Shown one piece after another: positions 12,701 through 22,947 of a stretch of 64,000 nt of DNA (position 1 is its first letter; every line of letters begins with the position of its first letter). Under the pieces are notes generated by a model. The model was given only the letters and a program-made list of their open reading frames with translations, did not search any database and was not told the origin of the DNA. The position numbers and the translations under genes are program-made. The DNA comes from Lineus longissimus (Eukaryota; Nemertea; Pilidiophora; Heteronemertea; Lineidae), in assembly GCF_910592395.1 (NCBI RefSeq), contig NC_088319.1:15438001-15502000 (forward strand), written 5' to 3'.

Positions 12701-15675
12701 CGGCCATGATAGTCTATGATAGTTTTTACCCTAGGGATGTTTGTGATTGTACATATTGACTCATTGATTAATAATTGACGCTTCTTTTGCCAGGTACCTG
12801 GAACGGGCGTTCCATTTCAAAACCAGGCAGATATTTCGAAATAGGTTTAACCAGTACTTAACGATGAGGTTACTTGTTATCCGCTGCAGCAGATAATGAT
12901 GAAAATATATTGACAAACATTTATATCGCTCGCTTGCGGATGTTTTTAAAATGGAAAACGTTGAAGCCTACATGCATTTACAATTCAAGTCCAAACCTCC
13001 GCATCTCGTGGAAGGAATACTCTCATCGGGTTCTGTTCGTTTCATCTGTCGCCATTGGCACAATCGTCACATTAGATGACACTAAACCTAATTGCTTCAG
13101 GCAGCAAGTCGACATTCCACCGACATGATATTTATATTTTGTTTCATTAAAGGGGATTTCGCGCGACCACCGTTTCGGCCTTCATTTTACATTTTCTTGG
13201 GGGTGAAAATGTCTTCTCATTTCCTGTTAAGTCCGCGCAGAGCAGCAGTAAGCTGGAGCCGGCCTAATGTGGACAATAATTGGGTTCCATTCAGAAACTC
13301 GCGTATGTCTTCATGATGCATCAATTCCTTTGATACCGGCTGAGGCGCCGTGAAGGCATTGTATTACTCGTACGAAGTTCGCTTTAAACCTTGCCATAAC
13401 ATAGAAAGCACAGAGTACAATGTTCACCTGCTCTATTGCTGAATGTTGCCAACTCGGTATAATCATCAGTACTCTTTGAAGCGGCATTAAGAAACCTACA
13501 GCTGAAACCTCGCGTCAGAACTTCAAAGCCGAGAGAATGTTTCAACAAAAATGAGAAAGACACTTTTTACCCCACATGAATACTGAAGAGGGAAAAATCC
13601 ATATTCTGCATTTGTCGCTGGGAATCTATCTTCTATACATTATCATAAAACAACATCAGCAATCAACGGCGAAACGGGTTACGCGGTTAGTATTTAATCT
13701 TGGGCCAGGAAAGTAGAAATGCAGTTATACGCAATGCCGTAGAGCAGTTATCATCCATGCTGCTTTGCTGAACGTTGGTATAGTAGCGTTTGTATATCTA
13801 TATATACACAACAGCAATGTTGAAATTCATATTCAGTACGTACATTGGAAATTTCAAATTCAATTACGAACGGCGTACATGCATCCATTGTAAACTTATC
13901 ATATAAGTATAACACTACATATCTACAGTATGCAGACATTTGTTAATCCCGTAGCTAAAAAAATGTAGTTGGCCCGAAGAAGCTTTTTCATACATCAATG
14001 ACATTCTATGGGGAAAAAAGAAGCTTTCCTACCTTTCAGATAGAGTATCCAAACTAAAGCAAGCCAGACGATGAAGAAATATCGAGATTACGACTTAGAG
14101 TTTTGGAATACATAAATCCTACAGTCCATTTAGAATAATTATTGGTACTTAACCACGGCTTTAATAGAGTGTAGCGTCAGCGTAGGGTCATTTCTACGAT
14201 ACTGTACATGTAGCAGTGTAATAGCGCTTGTATCGTGATTCCACTATGGCTATGGAAACACGTGTCGGTGGTTACGAAGAAGGTCAAAAACGGAGATTCC
14301 GTCACCTTTTGTAGATGCGCATCCTCCACGGAGTACTGGGTTATCCTAACAAACCCGAGTGCTGATACCACGATCTATAACTGACACCCGTCGTAGCGTC
14401 TTCATCAGGCTAATCGTAACGGCACGTGGTCACTTATCACCATCGTTACTCGGCGCCGCACAATGTCGGTTGTACCAATCGGCCTTAATGTGATTGTGCC
14501 GCTTTCAGTGCTCAATCCTATCTCCTGATTGCACAACGAATGGCGTTGGTTTTTTTATATTCCTTGATATTGTGACTGCCACTTCTAAAGATCGGAGAAA
14601 ATTACTAATGTAACGGCTACCAAGTTGCGTTTCAAAGCACAGATCGACGAACCCACATAACCTTCTGCAACATCATATATATTTATCCTGCAAACAAAGT
14701 ATTCACACGAGCAGAGAATCTTAAATCATTCTATTGATTTTAGTCCAAACTGCTGACCAACCAACATACGAAAAGCTCGACGTGATTATTCCTTCGCCAT
14801 CCATTCATAATCTGAATGAAGAAAACAAAGCGTGCACTGTGTGGCTGTAGTCATGAGTGCTTCTCCAGTTAAATGCCAGCGTCTGTTGGTATCAGCAACC
14901 TTAACCTTTATAGTGTACTAATAGTGTCGTCTCTATTTTGCAGCATTCTTTGTGATCCCAGCAGTGATGTAATCCTTGATTTCAAAGGAGAAGCGGAAAG
15001 CTGTAGTCTTAGGTGGCGCGGGATCTGACGTGTTTTCCGGAGACACCGTACAGATACCTGGTATGGAAAGTGGTTTCTGTGACCATTCACCCGCCGGACA
15101 TAATCTGCCTACACGGCACAGCCCGAGTTTTGACTTAGAGAGAAGGATTTCTCAAAGGTTTCGAATACCAAATATCATGCAACCCGGTCCCAAAAAGAAT
15201 GGCATTGCCAACGATATGGGTCGATATCAGTCTGGGGTAGAAGTCTGTAAAAATACGAAAGGCTGTTGACCCACAAGGCCCTCAAATTTGTAATGCCCAC
15301 TAAGATACCAAAAAGAAGACCCCACCAAATCGGCTGGTCGGGGAACCCTTTCTACAATCCTTGTCTGTGTTAGCAGTTGATACCTATATCATTTTATCAT
15401 CTGATGTTATAGTGTAACACAAGACTTGATCTACTGAACGTTGACTGCGGTAGTAAACCCATCAGACCGTCACCGCCATCTCGAAGAATGGTCTTCAACC
15501 AGACGCAGATTTTGCTTGAAGAGACCGAGCAGATTGATGGAATAACTGATACATTGCTTGATTTTTGATTATGAGCTTTATTTCTTAAAATTAGTATGGG
15601 TGGGCGAGTGGGAGGGGGGGGGGGGGGCTTTCAATGTGATTGTTTCAGCAACAAATACGTGGTTATGGACGTGGT
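9711..15675. other. Long non-coding stretch, no gene supported
   Basis: No exon of a known family is recognised. The longest open frame (11974-12402, plus, 142 residues) has no signal peptide, repeat or family motif and is near the length expected by chance. A short partial duplication, TAATGAGG-ATGAAAG, occurs near 9832 and 9980. Confidence 0.5.
15614..15627. repeat. 14-base G run
   Basis: A homopolymer of 14 G lies immediately before the 48-bp minisatellite. Confidence 0.9.
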
Positions 15676-15850
15676 GACATCTGCTGAGGAAATGGTTAGT
15701 GTAATGAAAGCTGAGGGTACGGTCACATCTGCTGAGAGAGCGGCCAGTATAACGGCAGTCATTGAAGCTACGGTCATGTTTACTGAGGGAATGGTCAGTG
15801 TAACAACAGTTGTGGACGTGGTCGCATCTACTGAGGGAACGGTCTGAGGA
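15676..15850. repeat. Minisatellite with a period of about 48-51 bp, nearly four units
   Basis: Units start at GACATCTGCTGAG (about 15676), CACATCTGCTGAG (15724), CATGTTTACTGAG (15775) and CGCATCTACTGAG (15823). Each carries GTCAGTGTAA or a close variant, then ACAG. The period is a multiple of three, which is why both strands stay open in a low-complexity frame. I do not treat either frame as a gene. Confidence 0.75.
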
Positions 15851-17250
15851 TACGGTCACAGGAAATATTTGAGATACACGTACACCACTCACACTCACTC
15901 ACTCCCGCAACGTGACGTCATTTCTATGCTGACTGTGCCAGCGCATCCCTCCGGACAATACGGTCTTGAGCCGTCAGTCATCTCTGTTTCAACACCTCTC
16001 TTGCAACTCTAAACCTCCACTCTCTGCATCGACGCCGGCTACAACATCTATCCAGTGTGTCCGGCACCACCACCTTCGTCGTTGGCCTCCCAACACGTAC
16101 ATCTAAAGCATGCACGGGACAGGACACAGAGCCACGTTTGTCGAATATTTATGAGTTTACGAAAGAAGCCTCAAACAGGCCTTTTATTTTGTCACTCCGA
16201 CCGCCAAGAGCTCACTAATTAAGGCATATACTGTTTATGTTGTGGAGTGTATTCATCTATACGATCAGAGATTTCATTAGCGTTGCACAGACCATCATTT
16301 CCTTCGCAATACCAGCACTCTCCAAAAGGAGATGACAAAACGTTGCGATGAGGTGATTGGCAAATTAGCGATTTTTAGAAAAGATGGTGCCTGTATGTAG
16401 GTCGTCATGATACGATGGCTGGGAATGGACATCACATTAGTCTTTATTTTTTTAACGTTTAAAAGTTTTCCCTGAAATATCTCGATCGATGGACTTATCA
16501 TCTCGAGATTCGCTACGTTTTATACTCTCCCTTTTCCGATTAGGTCGAAGGCTATTTCTCTCTGCCAACATATAATTCCGTTATACAATGTAGTCACAGG
16601 CGCGCGAAGTTACACCATAATCAATCAATCAATCAATTTGCGATCGATCAACCCCCACGCAGCCGCCAGAAAACGCATAAAAACTGCACATAAAGAGTGA
16701 GGTGTGCGTGATATGTTTTGAATAAGGTTCGTGGATGTGTATCAGTTGATTGTAGGGCTGATCAGTCGCTATAATTCTGGTATCTTCATACCCCTGTGAT
16801 CTACTCCAGGCATCTGGGAGTGAGACTTCGGCAATGTCGGCAAACGCCGACTTTTACGAGTATCTGTTCGGCGACGAGTCAGGCTGCGGCAAATTCATGA
16901 TGTCATGGCTGAAACCGTCTGTGTCGTTTCCATAGTCTTGGTGGTACTTTTCGCGTCAGATCCTGTCCAGGTCTAGGCAATGTAATGTACACACTTGTCC
17001 TTCAGCATTGTTCAGCTACAAAAATAGACATTATTATAATATAATACAATCTGTTTCTATTCAATACCGACTGTTATCTCCATAACTACCGAGGGACCAA
17101 CCAGAAGAAGAGGAGTCCGTTATACATTACTTTAGCTGGGTCTCCCAAAGCAAGGTCTACCAGCATATTACTAGTCGTCAAATCTACGCCGTTTGATGAG
17201 CTTGAGACCATCTGCTAGCTGATGCTTTAAAAAGTTTGGAAGAAAAACCA
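15851..17250. other. Non-coding stretch
   Basis: Only a short (ATCA)n microsatellite near 16618-16635 stands out. No gene is recognised. Confidence 0.5.
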
Positions 17251-17256
17251 TTTATT
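17251..17256 (-). terminator. Candidate polyadenylation signal of the neuropeptide gene
   Basis: AATAAA on the minus strand, about 920 nt downstream of the neuropeptide stop codon at 18179-18181. It is a position match only; no cleavage site or transcript evidence is available. Confidence 0.3.
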
Positions 17257-18178
17257 CTGTCACAAATAACAAATTCAGATCTTAAAATGTCCTCACATTG
17301 AAGGGCTTAAATACCGTACATGTACAACTATGCAGAGGAATTTTGCGGCCGTGACGGAGTTCAGTGTTTATTTGCAGAAACGAAAACCGGTCTGACGCAT
17401 CCGACTCACACCACCTGGGATAGGGTCCGACACTTAAAAGTTCCTCGGATTTTTCTTAATTTCTCAGAGCTACCACCACAGAGGTGCGGAGCCTTCGATT
17501 CCCCAAAGTCGGTGACGCCTACTCTTCCTATGTCAGATTCATAATTTCAAAGAGAAACTATTTCTAAACAATGTTAGAATAGATATCAAGAGGCACCAAA
17601 TCAGACACTGAAAGTACATGTATTTCAATACGTCATTCTCCGACTTTTAAGTTCACTTTTCGTAGAGTACTTTCCAATAGGACACTGAAAAACGAGAGAA
17701 TCCTCGATAGTCACTAGCCTGATGTGGCCCAATGAAATAAGATGGCGTCGACGTGCAAATGATGAAGAAGAGGGAAACGTCACACAAATATACATGACTA
17801 TACTAGTGTATGGACTATGATAGCCACTTACACTGCGCAGAGAAATAAAGAATCATTCCTGCTCTACACCTAAGCGTACGTCCGGCGTCTTGTTTCGAAG
17901 CAGTGTGGTCCCCACCAACAAGGCCAGGTGGCCAAAGACCAGGATTGATTGAAGATGCGGGATGTTATTCGACTACCGCAACCGACAATTTCTACAACCA
18001 TTAACACATCAGATCAGGGTGAAGTGGCTTCGCAGGTCTGACTGGTCCCTCGGCGCTTTGAGGATAGAGCAACGCGCAGCTCGCAGCGCATATTGCCATG
18101 CGCCCTCTCTGGCGCATATCACCACTGACATCGTCCAAACAAACCTTAAAGGTAAATTCTATCACATAAGCAAAGTCA

Positions 18179-20797
18179 CTAAGATTCTTGTTCAGTTGAC
18201 CGTTTCTGGTTTTCCTTGTTCGCTACGTTATACCGCGAATCCCTCAGATAGTTCAGAGCAGATCCTAAATGGCGTTTACCAAACTTCATGGCAGAGCCTA
18301 GATGTCGCTTGTCTTTATCTGCCTCCCTCTGGCGCTGTCTGTATCTTATAGCTGCACCGAGGAATCTCTTAGTTTCAGCATCATCGACCTCCGCGTCTTC
18401 CCAGTCCCGTTTCTTGTTCCTCATACCATTCACTCGATTCTGGTACAGCCGGTATCTGGAGGTCATCACTGATCCAAGATGGCGTTTGTCATACATTCTA
18501 AACCGAGATCCCATGGCGGACCCCAGGTGGCGCTTATCAACGTCATCGTCATCTTCTCGGTGACGTAACCTTGACCTCATTAAAGCACCCAGATGTCTTT
18601 TATCAACAACATCCTCGTCATCGTTAAAACGTTTCCCAAAACGGACGTTCATTGCCGATCCTAGGTGGCGCTTTTCGAACTCAATCTCGTCACTCTCATC
18701 ATCTCGCTTCCCAATGCGCCAGTTTCTCGCCCTCCCGAGATGCCTCTTGGATTCCTCACGGCCAAGGACATCGGCTGACCGCCTCGATCTCGTTCTACCT
18801 CGCGCGATCGAACCAAGATGGCGTTTGTCCACCTCGACGTCGTCTTTCTTGCCAAATTTTGCCTTCATGGCGGACCCCAGGTGGCGTTTATCGATTTCAT
18901 CCTTTTTGCCTAATCTGGACTTCATAGCGGACCCCAGATGACGCTTGCCAACCTCCCCTTCATCATCCTTTTTCCCAAATTTTCCCTTCATTAGAGATCC
19001 AAGATGGCGTTTGTCAAGTTCATTCTGATCCATTTTCCTGAACTGTGATTTTCGGAGTGAACCGAGATGACGTTTCTCAAATTCACCATCTTTCTTACCA
19101 AACTTTCCCTTCATCAACGAACCCAAATGCCTCTTGCTTTCACTATTTCTACCCGAATCTTCATTATCTTTTTTACCCAACCTCATTGCTGATCCAAGGT
19201 GGCGTTTATCAAATTCATCATCATCCTTTTTACCCAGCCTTGATTTCATTGCTGATCCAAGATGTCGTTTATCAAATTCGTCATCATCCTTTTTACCCAG
19301 CCTCAGAGCTGATCCAAGGTGGCGTTTATCAAATTCGTCATCATCCTTTTTACCCAGCCTTGATTTCATTGCTGATCCAAGGTGGCGTTTATCAAATTCG
19401 TCATCATCCTTTTTACTCTGCCTAGATTTCATTGCTGATCCAAGGTGGCGTTTATCAAATTCGTCATCATCCTTTTTACCCAGCCTAGATTTCATTGCTG
19501 ATCCAATGTGGCGTTTATCAAATTCGTCATCATCCTTTTTACCAAGCCTCATAGCTGATCCAAGGTGGCGTTTATCAAATTCATCATCATCCTTTTTACC
19601 CAGCCTTGATTTCATTGCTGATCCAAGATGTCGTTTATCAAATTCGTCATCATCCTTTTTACCCAGCCTAGATTTCATTGCTGATCCAAGATGTCGTTTT
19701 TCAAATTCATCGTCATCATCCTTTTTACCCAGCCTCATAGCTGATCCAAGGTGGCGTTTATCAAATTCTTCATCATCCTTTTTACCCAGCCTTGATTTCA
19801 TTGCCGAACCAAGATGTCGTTTATCAAATTCGTCATCATCCTTTTTACCCAGCCTAGATTTCATCGCCGATCCAAGGTGTCGTTTATCGAATTCCTCATC
19901 ATCTTTTTTACCCAGCCTCATCGCTGATCCAAGGTGGCGTTTATCAAATTCGTCATCATCCTTTTTACCCAGCCTTGATTTCATTGCTGATCCAAGATGT
20001 CGTTTATCAAATTCGTCATCATCTTTTTTACCCAGCCTAGATTTCATCGCCGATCCAAGGTGTCGTTTATCGAATTCCTCATCATCTTTTTTACCCAGCC
20101 TCATTGCTGATCCAAGGTGGCGTCTATCAAATTCGTCATCATCCTTTTTACCCAGCCTTGATTTCATTGCTGATCCAAGGTGGCGTTTATCAAATTCGTC
20201 ATCATCCTTTTTACCCAGCCTAGATTTCATCGCTGATCCAAGGTGGCGTTTATCAAATTCAGATTCATCATTCCTCTTGCCAAATTTTCCCCTCATCAGA
20301 GATCCTAGATGGCGTTTGTCATCTTCTTTACCCAGTCTCAACTTCATTGCCGACCCCAGGTGTCGCTTTATCACCTCATCATCCAAATCATCAGAATCGG
20401 ACTCTTCTGTTTCACGCCTCCGCCTTGCAGGTCCGTCATCCACTCCCATATCCAACCAATCAGGCAAATGACCTTCACCCCAAACCTCGGTTTCATAATC
20501 ATCATACTCTCGTTTCCGTTGATCTCGCGGGACTTCTCCCACTCCAAAAACTCCCGGATATTTGTACATTTCCGTGTTTTCTACACTACCATCTGGGTTT
20601 TTCCACCAAGGGTAATTTTCCTTCCTCGTGCCAAACCCCGAGCGAAGCAAAGAGCCGAGATAGCGCCGATCGCGCATGTAGAGGGGTTCGGCGTAAGGCA
20701 GTCTGTCATCATCGGACGGAAGGAACGGGTAGTATCGGATGGCGGGCTTTGGAAGCCAGTTGTGACGGGCGAGGGACCCAAGGTGACGCTTCTTAAT
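18179..20797 (-). CDS. Neuropeptide precursor, main exon (NPLP1-like, 36 HLGS-type peptides)
   Basis: This exon encodes 872 residues of a secreted prohormone. It opens after a strong acceptor (TTTCTTTGCAG, AG at 20799-20798) in phase 0 with IKKR and ends at TAG 18181-18179. The first two peptides, HLGSLARHNWLPKP and YLGSLLRSGFG, match the xxGSLAR pattern of NPLP1 peptides. After an acidic spacer there are 34 more units, nearly all preceded by KR. Eleven are exactly HLGSAMKSRLG followed by KK, and five are HLGSAMRLG followed by KK. Others end in KFG. The Gly before a dibasic site predicts C-terminal amides (RLamide, KFamide). Spacers are acidic (DDDEFD). One unit in the array reads KSRQSKK and loses its amidation Gly. 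The last units (such as HLGSAMGSRFRMYD and HLGSALNYLRD) are diverged and mostly unamidated. Neuropeptide identity is strong; the NPLP1 assignment is tentative. The signal peptide must come from an upstream exon. Confidence 0.9.
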   Translation of the reverse strand: MKKRHLGSLARHNWLPKPAIRYYPFLPSDDDRLPYAEPLYMRDRRYLGSLLRSGFGTRKENYPWWKNPDGSVENTEMYKYPGVFGVGEVPRDQRKREYDDYETEVWGEGHLPDWLDMGVDDGPARRRRETEESDSDDLDDEVIKRHLGSAMKLRLGKEDDKRHLGSLMRGKFGKRNDESEFDKRHLGSAMKSRLGKKDDDEFDKRHLGSAMKSRLGKKDDDEFDRRHLGSAMRLGKKDDEEFDKRHLGSAMKSRLGKKDDDEFDKRHLGSAMKSRLGKKDDDEFDKRHLGSAMRLGKKDDEEFDKRHLGSAMKSRLGKKDDDEFDKRHLGSAMKSRLGKKDDEEFDKRHLGSAMRLGKKDDDDEFEKRHLGSAMKSRLGKKDDDEFDKRHLGSAMKSRLGKKDDDEFDKRHLGSAMRLGKKDDDEFDKRHIGSAMKSRLGKKDDDEFDKRHLGSAMKSRQSKKDDDEFDKRHLGSAMKSRLGKKDDDEFDKRHLGSALRLGKKDDDEFDKRHLGSAMKSRLGKKDDDEFDKRHLGSAMRLGKKDNEDSGRNSESKRHLGSLMKGKFGKKDGEFEKRHLGSLRKSQFRKMDQNELDKRHLGSLMKGKFGKKDDEGEVGKRHLGSAMKSRLGKKDEIDKRHLGSAMKAKFGKKDDVEVDKRHLGSIARGRTRSRRSADVLGREESKRHLGRARNWRIGKRDDESDEIEFEKRHLGSAMNVRFGKRFNDDEDVVDKRHLGALMRSRLRHREDDDDVDKRHLGSAMGSRFRMYDKRHLGSVMTSRYRLYQNRVNGMRNKKRDWEDAEVDDAETKRFLGAAIRYRQRQREADKDKRHLGSAMKFGKRHLGSALNYLRDSRYNVANKENQKRSTEQES
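19185..20262 (-). repeat. Coding minisatellite inside the neuropeptide exon (63/63/57-bp higher-order repeat)
   Basis: Long units of 63 bp (HLGSAMKSRLGKKDDDEFDKR) alternate with short units of 57 bp (HLGSAMRLGKK...) in the order long-long-short, giving a 183-bp block present about five to six times. Silent differences also recur with the block period. On the plus strand the two long copies are marked by CCTTGATTTCAT and CCTAGATTTCAT, so the block, not the single peptide, was the duplicated unit. The most recent copies are nearly identical at nucleotide level. Confidence 0.9.
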
Positions 20798-22900
20798 CTG
20801 CAAAGAAAAATGTGGTAAACAACTTCAGTTACAAAAGCCGTATTCAGAAAGCCATTATTAGAGTTTTACCTGAAATGAAAACTAGGATTAGTGCATAAGT
20901 GCTACAACATGTAATGTGGCCTTCAGCGACTGTTTAAACATTTCAATTTAAAGAAACGAAAAATGCAATATAATTTAGCACTTCGTATCGATACGTTTTT
21001 TTACTGGTTACGTATTGGATGCATACTTCGCATTAGTTCTCCATATTTCTTTATAATATGTTATACAACATGTTTCTCGTATTGATCGACCTTTGACATA
21101 CTTTGTGATTGAAGCCAGTGGCAGTCGCCGTGGCGGCTTGAACCCAATGGAAACTGTGGTCACTGACAAGACGGACAGCCTTGATCACGGTTACGGCCAC
21201 ATATCGTCTCCCTCAGGACTTCACATGACACGAATCTTATCGTCACTACCCTCAGCTCTAAAAGTCTAACATCCGAATCTTTATCTAAACATCGTCTACT
21301 ATATACAAGCCGTGGTCAACAGAATTGGTTCTGTCAAGATTTGTCACAAGAAAGATAAGCGTTGCGTCCTAGCAGTTCTGTGACGGAATCTGCCCGTCCT
21401 GGCCGCTGGAATTTGGACACGTTGGAAGGCTTTCCGGTCTCAGATTTTTAATATGGCCATATTTATTATTAGGGCTCAGTATAACATTGGTGGATATGCT
21501 TGTTGTTGAGGATTGCGCCTCACGACAGCACTGAGCATGACCAACTTCTTTCATCAATAACTGCTTTCTCTGAATCGATTCGACAAGATATGAGCATATT
21601 TTTATGCTGTCAGTTTGAAGACAAAGCTCTTTGCCTTAACATGGAAGTAAATCGTTTGATAAATCAATTCATATTTGCAGGACAGCTAAAAAATGTTGTA
21701 GGGAAGAACGGGCATTCGGTCATGTGTACCCGGATGCAAAATCTGGTGATTTTGTTCTTTATTCTGCCGACCGCGGCGTTGATTCAAACTTGTACAGTAT
21801 ACTGGTATGTGCATACGGCAGGATTTGCACTACAGGCAATGCAGTCACACCACTTAATCCTTAATGCTTCTTATATAGACATGATGCTTCTTGTTATTCA
21901 TCAAAAGATCTTGCCATAACCGCCAGGAAATAAACACATCAAAGGCTAGTAAACTAACCCAAGAAAAATTCCGCAATCTGTTGATTACACGAAAGAAGCT
22001 ACATTTACATGTATACATGTAGTTGTACATTTTTGCTCTGTATTGTGCGTTCTCGTCGCTTTTGAAACACAATGGAGCTTGCAGTATTATCGCTGTTGTG
22101 TTGTTGCGTGCATGAATGCACGGAGAGATATACATGTACGTACATGTAATATCAAATCCGGATACAATGTCATTTGTCACAGTCATAAATTTATATTTGG
22201 TTTTTTGAAGTACTTTTCGTGACTGGTAAAGCAGGCAGAGAAATGAAAGATTTATATTCGGCCATTATAGAAGGCCGAGAGTAATCTGATGAAAGTTGAT
22301 TTATGTTAGACCACTGAAAGTTATGTCATCGTTTTAGTCACCGCCCTCACCTAGTTTTGGGCCAGCACTGAAACAGTTCCTTACAGTTTTTACTGATAAA
22401 ATCCAGTGCAAGATGGTCTCTCATTGCACGAAGATCACGTACATGTACATTGATACACTATGAGTAATTATGGCGCTAACGAAAATATCTCGCCATGGCT
22501 ATTCAAGAATTAATCTTAGTTACTTATTAAAGCACATGATAGATTATTTTTTAAATTTCAATCAACTCGTGCAGAAAAAGTCCAATTATTCGAACAAAAT
22601 AGCACATCCTAAGTTTTGATGATATTCCAGTTGGCGTTTTGGTACCGACGTTATTTCAATATTGTCATACGCAGGCTTGATCCGGAACTGTGCTAACCAA
22701 CTTCCTGTGATATTTAATTGGGGCCGCGCCGATACGCCATTTGTTGATAAACTAAAGATGGGGAATGATGGCTTCGTCTTTGGAGACAAGATTGAGTAGG
22801 GTTTGGCGTTTTAGGAAATCAAACAGACAGGCATACGGTGTGTAACAAAATCGCTTTTGTTCACTTAGTATGTCGATAGCTCCTTCAGTTAAGTCAATTA

Positions 22901-22947
22901 GTTAAGTTAATGCCAGCGTTGGACACAAAACTTGTTTTAGACAACCA
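22901..22947 (+). repeat. Dispersed repeat shared with 54582-54630
   Basis: This stretch reads GTTAAGTTAATGCCAGCGTT and then ACAAAACTTGTTTTAGACAA. It closely matches GTTAAGCTAACGCCAGCGTT and ACAAAACTTGTTTTGGACAA at 54582-54630. At the second site the same sequence also forms an inverted pair, so this is probably one arm of a MITE-like element. Confidence 0.65.

Noticed and set aside
15578..15898. Open frames of 83 and 106 residues on both strands
   Set aside because: Both arise from the 48-51-bp minisatellite. They contain G-run or proline-run ends, with no signal peptide or family motif.
16618..16635. CRISPR-like or regulatory repeat
   Set aside because: It is a simple (ATCA)n microsatellite. 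CRISPR arrays are not expected in an animal genome.
19134..20471. 445-residue open frame on the plus strand (repeats of SSSSFLPSLDFIADPRWRLSN)
   Set aside because: It is the exact antisense of the neuropeptide repeat. The units are multiples of three with no antisense stop, so the frame stays open by construction.
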